Origin: RYN-230 sp963844695
GTDB taxonomy: Bacteria > Actinomycetota > Actinomycetes > Streptosporangiales > Streptosporangiaceae
Reading direction: 5' to 3'
Assembly (NCBI GenBank): GCA_963844695.1
Contig: CAWJPL010000039.1
Span: 248,001-312,000 of the forward strand
DNA length: 64,000 bases
The notes beneath the pieces are model-generated. The model was not told the origin of the DNA. It searched no databases and was given only the letters and a program-made list of their open reading frames with translations. The translations under genes were made by a program, and so were the position numbers. Positions 55,794 to 64,000 of this stretch are shown here, piece after piece (position 1 is the first letter of the stretch; every line of letters starts with the position of its first letter).

Positions 55794-56835
55794 ATGATCG
55801 ACCTGGAGCTGTCCTGGCGGGCGGCGGCGATCACTGCGGCGTGCCTGGGCGGCGCGTCGGTGGCAGTCCGCCGCGCGGCCCGGCTGCCCCGGCCGCAGGC
55901 CACCGCCGGGAACCAGGCCGCCGTCACCCGCGGCGCCGGGAACCAGGCCGGCCAGAACCTGGCCGGCGGCGACCAGGCCAGCCGGAACCTGGCCGGCAGG
56001 CGACCAGGCCAGCAAGGACCAGGCGAACGCCGGCCACGGCACCGCCGGTCCCTGGCCGCGCCGGCTGGCCATGGCGGCCGGGATCGCGCAGGAAGCCGCC
56101 ATCCTGCTGGCCTTGTTCGCCCTGTGGCAGCTGGCGGGAAGCTTCAGCCTGATCGGCCCGGACGGAGCGCTGGCCCGGGCCCAGTGGATCTGGCACGCCG
56201 AGCGGGTCGTCCACCTGCCCAGTGAGACGGAGGTCCAGCGCGCGTTCCTCGGCCATCCGCTGCTCGTCCAGGCGCTCAACCTGTACTACGCGTCGCTGCA
56301 CTTCGTGGTGCTGATCGGCTGCCTGGTCTGGGTGTACGCCCGGCATCGCCGGCAATACCCGCAGGTCCGGATCACGCTGGTGCTGTTCACGGCCGGCGCG
56401 CTGCTGATCCAGTTCCTGCCGGTCGCGCCGCCGCGCATGCTCCCCGGCGACGGCATGGTGGATACCGCGGCGCGCTACGGCCAGTCGGTCTACGGCTCCG
56501 TAGCCGGATTCAACGCCGACCAGCTCTCGGCGATGCCCTCGGTTCACGTGGGCTGGGCGCTGCTGGTGGCTCTGGTCGTGGTGCAGGTGTCCAGGAGCCA
56601 CTGGCGCTGGCTGGCGCTGGGCTACCCCGTGCTCACCCTGCTCGCGGTCGTCGTCACCGCCAACCACTTCTGGCTGGACGGCATCGCCGCGGCGCTGCTG
56701 CTGGCCCTGGCGCTCCTCCTGCAGCGCGCGGGGCGGGCGGTGCGCCGCCGGCTGAGCGCCCGGTGGCGGCGCGGCGGCCCCGGACGGGAGGGCCAGCCGG
56801 GCTACCTGGCGGAGCGGCCCTCGGTGGACGCGTGA
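55794..56835 (+). CDS. PAP2-superfamily membrane phosphatase/transferase, frame break near 55999
   Basis: About 347 residues. After a first helix (AAITAACLGGASVAV) comes a Gln/Asn/Ala/Gly repeat region (GNQAG, QNLAGGDQAS, RNLAG) in which the frame slips by one. Then come a membrane domain with AAGIAQEAAILLALFALWQL, LNLYYASLHFVVLIGCLVWVY, and the PAP2 motifs SAMPSVHVGWAL and NHFWLDG (His...His-x3-Asp). These are the catalytic histidines of the Aur1/inositol-phosphotransfer subgroup. The substrate may be a lipid phosphate. The end overlaps convergent plsC by 34 bases. Confidence 0.8.
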
Positions 56836-57536
56836 ACCAGCCGCTCGGCCTTGTGCGCTGCCTTCAGCCGCTCCTTGGCCCGCTGCGCGTCCTCGTCCAC
56901 GTACTCCTGGCTGGCCAGGGCCATGATCGCGTACATGATCTCGTCGGTCACGGCGCGCAGCACGAGCCGGTCGGACTCGAGCCCGGCGTAGCGGGAGAAG
57001 TCCAGCGGCTTGCCGAAGCGAACGCCGGGGCGGTAGCGCAGCCGCGGGATCAGCTTGCCGGACGGCATCAGCTGGAACGTGCCGAGCATGGCGCAGGGGA
57101 TCACCGGCGCCCCCGATTCCAGGGCCAGCCGGGCCACCCCGGTCTTGCCCCGGTACAGCCGCCCGTCCGGGGTCCGGGTGCCCTCCGGATAGATGCCGAG
57201 CAGCTTGCCCTGGGCCAGCACGCGCAGGCCGGTCTTGATGGCCCGCTCGCTGGCCTGGCCGCCCGCCCGGTCCACCGGAATCTGCCCCAGCCCGCTAAAA
57301 AAAGCCTTGCTGAGCAGCCCCTTCACACCACGGCCGGTGAAGTATTCCGCTTTGGCCAGGTAGGTCACCTTACGCGGCAGCGGCAGCGGGCCGAAGAAGT
57401 GATCGGCGAAGGAGAGGTGGTTGCTGGCGATGATGGCCGGTCCCTCCCGGGGCACGTTTTCGATGCCCTCCGACCAGGGCCGGAAGATGAGCGCCAGGAA
57501 CGGGCCCAGGATCGCCTTGACCACCCAGTAGAACAC
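56802..57536 (-). CDS. 1-acylglycerol-3-phosphate acyltransferase (PlsC type)
   Basis: A 244-residue lysophosphatidate acyltransferase. Motif I NHLSFADHFFG has the catalytic H-x4-D; motif II includes GQIPVDRAG; motif III IYPEGTRTPDG binds the glycerol phosphate; VIPCAMLGTF is motif IV. One N-terminal hydrophobic segment (FYWVVKAILGPFLALIF) anchors it. Its substrate could come from the glycerol kinase product upstream, a loose functional link. ATG 57536. Confidence 0.92.
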   Translation of the reverse strand: MFYWVVKAILGPFLALIFRPWSEGIENVPREGPAIIASNHLSFADHFFGPLPLPRKVTYLAKAEYFTGRGVKGLLSKAFFSGLGQIPVDRAGGQASERAIKTGLRVLAQGKLLGIYPEGTRTPDGRLYRGKTGVARLALESGAPVIPCAMLGTFQLMPSGKLIPRLRYRPGVRFGKPLDFSRYAGLESDRLVLRAVTDEIMYAIMALASQEYVDEDAQRAKERLKAAHKAERLVHASTEGRSAR

Positions 57537-57726
57537 GCCCCCATCGTCGCACGAGATACCCGGGAAAGCGGCGGCCCGTCACCAGTGATTACGCGGCCGG
57601 GCAGGGTGCGGCGAGCCGCGTGCCATGCGACGATGCCAGAGCGTGCGATGCGCGGCCAGATCCCGGGACACCGGTTCAGGAGACGGGCGTGCACTCCCGG
57701 CCCCCGGCGTAGAGGACGATGAACCC

Positions 57727-58488
57727 ATGCCAGTCATCCCAGGCGCGGAACCCTATTTCCACGCGGGCAGCAGCGGCACCGGTGTCCTGCTCTGTCATGG
57801 GTTCACCGGCTCTCCGGGATCGCTGCGGCCCTGGGCGCAGTACCTGGCCGAGGCGGGCCTGACGGTGTCCGTCCCCCGGCTGCCCGGTCACGGCACCACC
57901 TGGCAGGAGATGTCCCGTACCCGGTGGGAAGACTGGTACGCGGAGGCGGACCGCGGTTATGAGGAACTGCGCGGGCAGAGCAACGAGATCTTCGTGATGG
58001 GCCTGTCCATGGGCGGCTGCCTGGCGCTGCGGATGGCCGAGCAGCGCGGGACCGGCGTCAGCGGGCTGGTCCTGGTCAACCCGTCGCTGGCCGCCGATAC
58101 GAAGCTGTTCATGCTGGCGCCGGTGCTCAAGCTGGTGGTTCCGTCGCTGCCCGGGATCGCCAGCGACATCAAGAAGGAGGGTGTCACCGAACTCGGCTAC
58201 ACCCGGGTCCCGGTGCGGGCGGCGGCCTCGCTGCCCGCGTTGTGGCGGCTGACCCAGTCGCAGCTGAGCGAGGTGACCCAGCCGGTGCTGGTCTACCGCA
58301 GCACCGTCGATCACGTCGTGGGCCCGGCCAGCCTGCGGGTGCTGCGGGCCGGGCTGCCCGGCGGGCAGCTGACCGTTCGTGACTGCCCGGACAGCTATCA
58401 TGTGGCCACGCTGGACAACGACGCACCAACGATCTTCGCGGGGAGCCTGGAGTTCGTCCGTGCGCATAGTCATGCGGAGACGGAGTGA
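57727..58488 (+). CDS. Alpha/beta hydrolase (carboxylesterase/monoacylglycerol lipase type)
   Basis: A 253-residue esterase. GVLLCHGFTGSPGSLRPW contains the oxyanion loop, GLSMGGCLAL the nucleophilic Ser, VYRSTVDHVVGP the acid and DSYHVATLDND the His. PGHGTTWQEMSRTRWEDWYAE is characteristic of the Est30/monoglyceride lipase branch. It lies beside acyltransferase and acyl-CoA ligase genes, so a lipid role is plausible. ATG 57727; the stop overlaps the next start as GTGA. Confidence 0.9.
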   Translation: MPVIPGAEPYFHAGSSGTGVLLCHGFTGSPGSLRPWAQYLAEAGLTVSVPRLPGHGTTWQEMSRTRWEDWYAEADRGYEELRGQSNEIFVMGLSMGGCLALRMAEQRGTGVSGLVLVNPSLAADTKLFMLAPVLKLVVPSLPGIASDIKKEGVTELGYTRVPVRAAASLPALWRLTQSQLSEVTQPVLVYRSTVDHVVGPASLRVLRAGLPGGQLTVRDCPDSYHVATLDNDAPTIFAGSLEFVRAHSHAETE

Positions 58489-59219
58489 AGGGCAGCGAGC
58501 GGGGCGCATCGGGCGGTGAGGAAGCCGCCTGGCGTGACCTGATCGCGAACTACGAGGCCGAGCCCGAGGCGGACGGCGGGCCGATGCCGTGGCCAGAGCG
58601 GGAGAACCTGGCCGGCTCGCGGCGGGCCGGAACGCTGCCGGACAGTGGCCCGGACACAGATCCCTCGCTGAGCCTCGACCTCAGCGACGACACGGACCCG
58701 GCGCTGGACCTCGGTCCCGACCCCGGCGGCAGCCCCGGCCCCGGGCCGGCCGACGGCCCGGCCGCGCGCCCGGCCCCAGATCACCGCGACGATCCGGACC
58801 CGGACGGCCCTCCGGCTTCCACCGCTACCGGCCCGGCGGCCAACGGTCCCGCCGCGCATGGGCCCGGTCCCACCGGCCGCCACGAAGCCCCCGCCCCCGC
58901 CGGCCCCGCCAATGGAGGCCGGCCGCGGATCGTCCGCCCGGCCAGTCCGGTCCCCCCGGCCGCGGCGGACGACGGGGAGTTCGTGCCGCCGGTGCCGCCG
59001 CCGCTGCCTTCGCTCGACCCCACGGCCAAGGGAGCCTGGGTGGCGTTGTTCGGCGGTCCCGGCTACCTGCTGCTGGCCACCATGGTGGGCTGGGCGATCC
59101 CGGGCTGGGCCGCTTTCCTGGCCGTGGCCGCGTTCGTCGGCGGCTTCGCGACCCTGGTGATCAGGATGGGTGACAAGCCCCCCCGGGACTCAGGCCCGGA
59201 CGACGGCGCGGTGGTCTGA
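58485..59219 (+). CDS. Conserved actinobacterial membrane protein with disordered N-terminus
   Basis: A 244-residue protein. Residues 1-160 are acidic then Pro/Gly/Ala-rich, without structure. The conserved part is the end: FVPPVPPPLPSLDPTAKGAWVALFGGPGYLLLATMVGW, a second hydrophobic helix (GWAAFLAVAAFVGGFATLVI) and RMGDKPPRDSGPDDGAVV. The last segment recurs in actinomycete homologues next to the same hydrolase. Function unknown. GTG 58485 is coupled to the hydrolase stop. Confidence 0.75.
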   Translation: MKGSERGASGGEEAAWRDLIANYEAEPEADGGPMPWPERENLAGSRRAGTLPDSGPDTDPSLSLDLSDDTDPALDLGPDPGGSPGPGPADGPAARPAPDHRDDPDPDGPPASTATGPAANGPAAHGPGPTGRHEAPAPAGPANGGRPRIVRPASPVPPAAADDGEFVPPVPPPLPSLDPTAKGAWVALFGGPGYLLLATMVGWAIPGWAAFLAVAAFVGGFATLVIRMGDKPPRDSGPDDGAVV

Positions 59220-59225
59220 CCGCCC

Positions 59226-59275
59226 GCTGGTCTGGTGGTCTGGCGGCCCGGTGGTCTGGCGGCCCGGTGGTCTCG
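59226..59275. repeat. Short GGTCTGGCGGCCC-type tandem repeat
   Basis: GGTGGTCTGGCGGCCC is repeated twice, with a degenerate third copy ahead of it, between the stops of the convergent genes at 59219 and 59294. It is noncoding in both. Confidence 0.6.
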
Positions 59276-59293
59276 CTCCCGGTGGACCTGAGG

Positions 59294-59674
59294 TCACCAG
59301 TCGCGCGGGCCTGCCTGGTCATCGGTGCCCCCGAAGGGATCGTTGCTGCCCCGCCGTCCCGGGAAGCGGGGTCCCGGCCCGCGGGGTCCCGGCCAGCCAC
59401 GGCCACGCCGGGACCTGAGGATGACCAGCGTCACCAGGACCGCGACGATCAGCAGGACGATGTACGGCCCGAACAGGTGGATCCGCCAGAGCATGAAGCC
59501 CACCCGCCAGATCAGCCGCCAGACGATCAGCCGGACGATCAGGTGCGCCAGGCCGCCGCCTCCGCCGCCGAGCGCTACGCCACCCAGCCCGGCATGGCCG
59601 CCGGCAGCGTGCCCGCCGGCGGCCGCGTGCCCGGCGGCGCGGGCTGCGTGCATCACCGCACTATGTGAGGCCAC
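59294..59674 (-). CDS. Small membrane protein, glycine/alanine/histidine-rich N-terminus
   Basis: A 126-residue frame. The first 45 residues are Ala/Gly/His-rich (AAGGHAAGGHAGLGG). Then come a basic amphipathic stretch (IVRLIVWRLIWRVGFMLWRIH), one transmembrane helix (PYIVLLIVAVLVTLVIL) and a basic Gly/Pro/Arg tail. No family recognised. Similar single-helix proteins are common in Streptosporangiales. Start ATG 59674 is plausible but without a strong ribosome site. Confidence 0.55.
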   Translation of the reverse strand: MASHSAVMHAARAAGHAAAGGHAAGGHAGLGGVALGGGGGGLAHLIVRLIVWRLIWRVGFMLWRIHLFGPYIVLLIVAVLVTLVILRSRRGRGWPGPRGPGPRFPGRRGSNDPFGGTDDQAGPRDW

Positions 59675-59725
59675 ACTTCACGATGCCACGTGATCCGCTG
59701 CGGTCACGCCAAGGCGTGGTCAACG

Positions 59726-60310
59726 TTACGTGGGATTTTGCTCCCCCGGGCCGGACGGCGTGGACGGGCCGGGGCCCGGTTCGGCCGTCTCCCCCGCCTG
59801 AGCCGGCGGTTTGCCCTGATCCGCCGCCTGGGCCCACGGGTCAGCCGTGCTGGACGACTCTCCCGGTTCGTCCGGCCAGGCGGGCGGGTCCGGCAGGACT
59901 CGCGGCCGCGGCCGGGCCGGCTCGTCGGTCGCCTCGTCCCATACTGCCCCGGTGCCCGGCGCGTCGTCCCGGGGCCGGGCCTGCCGTCCCGCCGCGGCCA
60001 CGGCCGCCTCGAACGCAGTCGCCGCGTCCTGCAGCACCACGGAGACCGCGTCGCCTGCGGCCGCCACGGCCGAGGACAGGCCGGGGCTGGAATCCCGCAG
60101 CTTGCGCCGGGCCCGGCAGATCGGGCACCACTGGCATTCCGGGGCCTCGTTGTCGGCCGTCGCGTTCTCCCACACGTCCCCGTGCGTGTTGCCGCCGAGT
60201 GCGGTACGAACCTGATCACCCAGTCCCCGGGTCACGCTGCGCGCCCCCGAGCGGACCAGCCATCGCTGGAGCTCGCCGATCGGGTCACTGCCTGGCTGCC
60301 GCTCCGTCAC
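59726..60310 (-). CDS. Conserved actinobacterial protein with CxxCxxC motif (DUF5304-like)
   Basis: A 194-residue protein. The conserved half (PIGELQRWLVRSGARSV and NEAPECQWCPICRARRKLR, then SSAVAAAGDAVSVVLQDAATAFEAAV) resembles the DUF5304 proteins of actinomycetes. The three clustered cysteines could bind metal. The last 80 residues are disordered Pro/Glu/Gly-rich. ATG 60310 overlaps the SRPBCC stop as ATGA, so the two are cotranslated, which suggests a shared role not yet known. Confidence 0.7.
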   Translation of the reverse strand: MTERQPGSDPIGELQRWLVRSGARSVTRGLGDQVRTALGGNTHGDVWENATADNEAPECQWCPICRARRKLRDSSPGLSSAVAAAGDAVSVVLQDAATAFEAAVAAAGRQARPRDDAPGTGAVWDEATDEPARPRPRVLPDPPAWPDEPGESSSTADPWAQAADQGKPPAQAGETAEPGPGPSTPSGPGEQNPT

Positions 60311-60804
60311 GTCGCGCCTTCTTCCCTGTCCTTGTCCAACTGTGTGCCTCCCGCAGCCGTGGCCTGCGCGCGCAGGCCCTCGACGCGGGCTTTGAGCCCC
60401 TTCAGCGCGGTGTCGATGATGACCTTCTCTGCCTTGCGCTTCAGCATGCCGAGCAGCGGCACCCGGAGGTCGACGCTGAGCTCGTAGGTGACTTCGGTGC
60501 TGCGGGCCTGGTCAGCCAGTGAGTAGCCGCCGGTCATCGAGCTGATGACCGAGCCTGGCTCGGCGAGATCCCAGCGAACCCCGGAGTCGTCCCACTCATA
60601 GCTAAGGCCGTAGCTGTCCTTAATCATCCCGGCGTCGAGGCTGAATCGGACCAGGCTGGGGCGGCCGTCCGCGTCGCGCCTGATCACCTCGGCGGAGCGC
60701 ACGGCGGACGCCCACTGCGGGTAAGCGGCGAAATCGGCTATCACGGCCATCACGTCCGGCCCCGTAGCGGCGATGGAGATGCTCGACGTCGTCCTGTCGG
60801 CCAT
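60307..60804 (-). CDS. SRPBCC (START-like) family protein
   Basis: A 165-residue protein. SISIAATGPDVMAVIADFAAYPQWASAVRSAEVI is the classic SRPBCC N-terminus, followed by SYEWDDSGVRWDLAEPGSVISSMTGGYSL and a long C-terminal helix (LKRKAEKVIIDTALKGLKARVE). The hydrophobic cavity should bind a lipid or polyketide-like ligand. It is similar to the polyketide cyclase/dehydrase-annotated proteins found beside acyl-CoA synthetase genes in actinomycetes. ATG 60804. Confidence 0.85.
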   Translation of the reverse strand: MADRTTSSISIAATGPDVMAVIADFAAYPQWASAVRSAEVIRRDADGRPSLVRFSLDAGMIKDSYGLSYEWDDSGVRWDLAEPGSVISSMTGGYSLADQARSTEVTYELSVDLRVPLLGMLKRKAEKVIIDTALKGLKARVEGLRAQATAAGGTQLDKDREEGAT

Positions 60805-60866
60805 GCTCGGAGCGTACCGCCACGCCCGCGCCCGGCACGCCGGCCGGGCCGCGTGAGCTGCGGCGG

Positions 60867-61634
60867 CTACTCCCATTCCAGGACGTACGGGACCCCGGTG
60901 GCGCGGAAGTGCCCCACGTTGATGCACTCGGTGCGGCCGATCCGGACCCGGCGGGCCAGCGGCTGGTGCACGTGGCCGAACAAGGCGTACCGGGGCTGAG
61001 TCCGGCGGATGTGGTCAAGGATGGCCGTACTGCCCCGTTCGAGACGGCGCGCCACGGTGTCGTACAGCAGTTGCGGGACGGCCGGCGGGATGTGCGTGCA
61101 GAGCACGTCGACCTCGCCCGTGGCGGTCACCTTGGCCGCGTAGGCGTCCTCGTCGATCTCATAGGGGGTCCGGTAAGCGGAAGGCAGCCCGCCGCCGACG
61201 AACCCGAAGGTCCAACCGCCGAGCGTGGCCCGCTGCCCGTCGAGGACCTCGTGCCCGGGCTTCAGGTGCTGCTGCCACAGCGGCGGGATGTCCACGTTGC
61301 CGTAGGTCATGTAGGCGGGCTCGGGCATGGCCGCGAACAGTCGCGCGTACTGGCTGGAGGCCGCCTGCTGCACGTACCCGGACGGGTCACCGTCCAGCTG
61401 GCCCCAGAGCCGCCGGGAGAGCTCCCGGGCTTCGTCGAACCGCTTGGCCAGGCGCAGCGCGACGAACGTCTGCGTCGCCTCGGTGCCGAACAGATCGGGG
61501 AAGATGCCCTGCCGGTGGTCGGCGTAGTCGATGAACAGCAGCAGGTCGCCCAGGCAGATGAAGCCGTCCGCACCACCGGCGTCCGCGAGCGCCTCCGCGC
61601 GGCCATGAACGTCGCTGACCACGTGCACCCGCAT
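60867..61634 (-). CDS. Calcineurin-like metallophosphoesterase
   Basis: A 255-residue protein with the dinuclear-metal motifs HVVSDVHGRAEAL (D-x-H), FICLGDLLLFIDY (GD), TYGNVDIPPLW (GN[H/V]D region), VLCTHIPP and ALFGHVHQPLARR (GHxH). The middle insert of about 60 helical residues is unusual compared with the minimal enzymes. Substrate unknown; it could be a nucleotide or phosphodiester. ATG 61634 is chosen over ATG 61649 because homologues start MRVHVVSD. Confidence 0.87.
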   Translation of the reverse strand: MRVHVVSDVHGRAEALADAGGADGFICLGDLLLFIDYADHRQGIFPDLFGTEATQTFVALRLAKRFDEARELSRRLWGQLDGDPSGYVQQAASSQYARLFAAMPEPAYMTYGNVDIPPLWQQHLKPGHEVLDGQRATLGGWTFGFVGGGLPSAYRTPYEIDEDAYAAKVTATGEVDVLCTHIPPAVPQLLYDTVARRLERGSTAILDHIRRTQPRYALFGHVHQPLARRVRIGRTECINVGHFRATGVPYVLEWE

Positions 61635-61694
61635 GAGCCAACCGTACAAGCCCGCGTTCCCCCGGCCTGCCCCCGAGAGGGGCTCAGGCGCACG

Positions 61695-62054
61695 TCAGTC
61701 GTGCGGGCGGCGCAGCGGGTACTCGAAGTACCCGCGAGACCACGAGCCCACCGGGTGGTTCGCGAGCGTCCCGGCCAGCCAGGGGGCCAGCCTCGAGTTG
61801 CTGCCGATCCGGACCGGAGTCCCCCGGCTGAAGTCGGACCGGACGCCGGGGCCGGTGATGATCCAGCCCTCCTCCCCCACGGCGTTCATGGCGACGTACC
61901 TCTCCCCCGGGGTCAGGTCACCGAGTTCCACCACGGATACGACCCGGGCCTGCAGGGCCGTGACCAGGATCCCGACCGAGTGCTCTGGCGGCTGCTGCTC
62001 GCCGGGCGCGAGGGCAATGATGATCAGGGAGCCGTACTCCCAGGGCGTGGGCAT
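61695..62054 (-). CDS. Hypothetical protein
   Basis: A 119-residue frame starting MPTPWEYGSLIIIALAPGEQQPPEHS and containing VSVVELGDLTPGERYVAMNAVGEEGWIITGPG, a small beta-rich pattern with alternating hydrophobic residues. It resembles short actinobacterial proteins of unknown function in which a conserved Trp-Glu-Tyr opens the chain. No membrane segment or catalytic motif is seen. It lies 60 bases upstream of the phosphoesterase on the same strand. Confidence 0.6.
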   Translation of the reverse strand: MPTPWEYGSLIIIALAPGEQQPPEHSVGILVTALQARVVSVVELGDLTPGERYVAMNAVGEEGWIITGPGVRSDFSRGTPVRIGSNSRLAPWLAGTLANHPVGSWSRGYFEYPLRRPHD

Positions 62055-62205
62055 CCCGTCAGATTGCCACAACCGGCGGCCCGGCGAGGGCAGGCTGGCC
62101 CGGGTAGTCTGGAGTGGGCTACCTGCTGGTAGCTTCCGGGGGGACCAGGCCGGGGTACGGTGCAGTCGTTCACCCGAGGACCCACGATGACCGGCAGGAG
62201 CTGTC

Positions 62206-64000
62206 ATGCAGGAATACAGCGTCCCCGCGGTGGTGGAGATCGCGCCGTCGGCCAGTCTCGCCGACGTGGTCTTCGAGCGCGCGGATCGCGAGCCCGAGGC
62301 CGTGATCATGCGCCGCCAGGCCGACGGCGGCGGGCCGCCCTGGCGCGAGGTAACCGCCGCGCAGTTCCGCGGCGACGTCACGGCGCTGGCCAAGGGGCTC
62401 GTCGCGTCCGGTATCGGGGCAGGTGACCGGGTGGCCCTGCTGTCCCGGACCAGGTACGAGTGGACAGTGGCCGACTACGCGATCCTCGCGGCGGGCGCGG
62501 TCACGGTACCTATCTATGAGACGTCCTCCGCCGAGCAGGTGGAGTGGATCCTGAGCGACTCAGGCGCCCGGGCGCTGATCGCCGAGACCCCGGCGCACGT
62601 CGAGGCCATCGCCGAGGTGCTGGGCCGGCTGCCAGCCGTGCAGCGGATCTGGCTGATCGAAGGGCGGGGCCAGTGACGGCGCGGACGCGGCCAGGCCGCT
62701 CGACAGCCTGGCCGCGGACGGTGCCACTGTCAGTGACGACGCCCTGGCCGAGCGGCGCGCGGCCCGCACCGCCGCCGACCTGGCCACCATCATCTACACC
62801 TCCGGGACCACAGGCCGCCCCAAGGGATGCCAGCTCACCCACGCGAACATGCTCGCCGACGTACGCAACGCGATCGCCGCCCTGCCGGAGATCTTCACCG
62901 TGTCCGGGCGCTCGGCCCTGCTGTTCCTGCCTCTGGCACATTCCTTCGCGCGGATCATCCAGGTCGGTTGCCTGGAGTCAGGCACCGTCCTCGGGCACAC
63001 CCCGGATGCGAAGAACCTCGTCGCCGACCTGGGGAGCTTTCAGCCGACGTTCATCCTGGCCGTCCCGAGGGTCTTCGAGAAGGTGTACAGCGGCGCGGAA
63101 CTGCAGGCCTCGGCGAGCCAGCTGAAGGCCCACATCTTCGCGGAGGCCGCGCGGACGGCGATCGAGTGGAGTAAGACCCTGGGCGTCGAGGGGCGGGCCG
63201 CCCCCGGCCGCCAGGGCCTGGGACTGCGGGCCGCGCACACCGTCTACGACCGGCTCGTCTACAGCAAGCTGCGCGCCGCGACCGGCGGCCGGGTCCAGTA
63301 CGCCGTGTCCGGCGGCGCCCCGCTGGGTGAGCGGCTCGGGCACTTCTTCCGCGGCGTGGGCATCACCGTCCTGGAGGGCTACGGCCTCACCGAGACCAGC
63401 CCGGTGGTCTCGGCCAACCTGCCCAGCCATAACAAGATCGGCACGGTCGGGCGGCCGGTACCCGGGGTGACGATCCGGATAGCGGACGACGGCGAGATCC
63501 TCGTGTCCGGGCCGAACGTCTTCCCGGGTTACTGGCACAACGAGGCCGCGACCGCCGAGATGATCGACGCCGACGGCTGGCTGCACACCGGCGACCTGGG
63601 CGAGCTCGACGACGGCCACCTGCGGGTGACCGGCCGGAAGAAGGACATCATCGTCACGGCCGGGGGCAAGAACGTCGCCCCGGCGGTGCTGGAGGACCGG
63701 CTGCGCGCGCATCCTCTGGTCAGCCAGGCCATGGTCGTGGGGGACGGCCGGCCCTACGTCGCCTGCCTGGTGACCCTCGACGAGGAGGCCCTGGGACCCT
63801 GGAAGGGGCGGCACCCGGAGCTGGCCTCGGCCAGCCTGGCGGAGCTGGCGGACAGCCCCGAGATGATCGCCGAGATCCAGACCGCGGTGGACGACGCGAA
63901 CAAGGCAGTCTCCCGGGCCGAGTCGATCCGCCGGTTCCGGATACTCCCGGTCGACTTCACCGAGCAGGAGGGCTACCTTACGCCGTCGCTCAAGGTCCGC
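62206..64000 (+). CDS. Long-chain fatty acid-CoA ligase (FadD15-like), partial at 3' end, frame break near 62668
   Basis: Acyl-adenylate-forming enzyme. The first frame has VPAVVEIAPSASLADVVFERA, GDRVALLSRTRYEWTVADYA, VPIYETSSAEQVEWILSDS. After IEGRGQ one base is lacking and it continues SDGADAARPLDSL, then IIYTSGTTGRPKGCQLTHAN, LPLAHSFARI, LGHTPDAKNLVADL, AVSGGAPLGERLGHFF, VLEGYGLTETSPVVS, GWLHTGDLGEL, RKKDIIVTAGGKNVAPA. The last ~30 residues are beyond the window. This is the bubblegum/long-chain subgroup. ATG 62206 behind CAGGAGCTGTC. Confidence 0.9.

Overview
The window is about 64 kb of high-GC chromosome from an actinomycete, probably of the Streptosporangiales/Streptomycetales type. 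The pointers are the high GC, frequent GTG/TTG starts, an actinobacterial integration host factor, BldD with an intact c-di-GMP motif, an Rv2175c-like protein beside a PASTA kinase, and a SAV_6107-type HEPN protein. No rRNA, tRNA, CRISPR array or complete insertion sequence was seen.

Layout. 1-12.5 kb (minus strand): coaBC-rpoZ-gmk-mihF followed by the full de novo UMP run pyrF-pyrD-pyrK-carB-carA-pyrC-pyrB-pyrR. Many junctions overlap, and a PyrR-type RNA hairpin lies over the pyrR ribosome binding site. 12.9-20.2 kb: divergent bldD with its own operator-like sites, an HEPN protein and a GNAT acetyltransferase flanking a LexA box, metF, an Rv2175c-like protein, an FAD reductase and a PASTA Ser/Thr kinase. 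20.3-26.8 kb: a 5'-truncated MerR regulator, an ABC exporter pair, two multi-span membrane proteins of glycosyltransferase type and endonuclease IV. 26.9-29.6 kb: an aromatic leader peptide and terminator upstream of DAHP synthase, then thiI. 29.6-51.4 kb is accessory in character: toxin-antitoxin genes and remnants, an ECF42-like sigma factor with its DGPF/YCII partner, a Doc-like protein with an altered active site, an acyl-CoA synthetase, a methyltransferase, an MFS exporter, a C-terminally truncated recombinase, SoxR, a large membrane protein, an SDR, a QueA-like protein, and a soluble HAMP-array hybrid kinase divergent from an ANTAR-GAF-PAS-PP2C phosphatase. 51.4-64 kb: phosphofructokinase, glycerol kinase, a DUF4389-like membrane protein, PAP2, PlsC, an alpha/beta hydrolase, small membrane proteins, SRPBCC, a calcineurin-like phosphoesterase and a long-chain acyl-CoA synthetase running off the window end.

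How genes work together. The first block makes UMP and is probably controlled at translation by PyrR. The same run carries the omega subunit, guanylate kinase and CoA synthesis. The 27 kb block controls entry to the shikimate pathway, apparently by ribosome-mediated attenuation. The end of the window is lipid- and glycerol-related.

Quality warning. At least 18 reading-frame breaks were found, many in genes that should be essential (gmk, pyrK, carB twice, pfkA, aroF, thiI). In nearly all cases the protein continues in another frame with no loss of conserved sequence. This looks like residual indel error in the assembly, not mass gene decay. Such loci are given as one gene each with the approximate break position.
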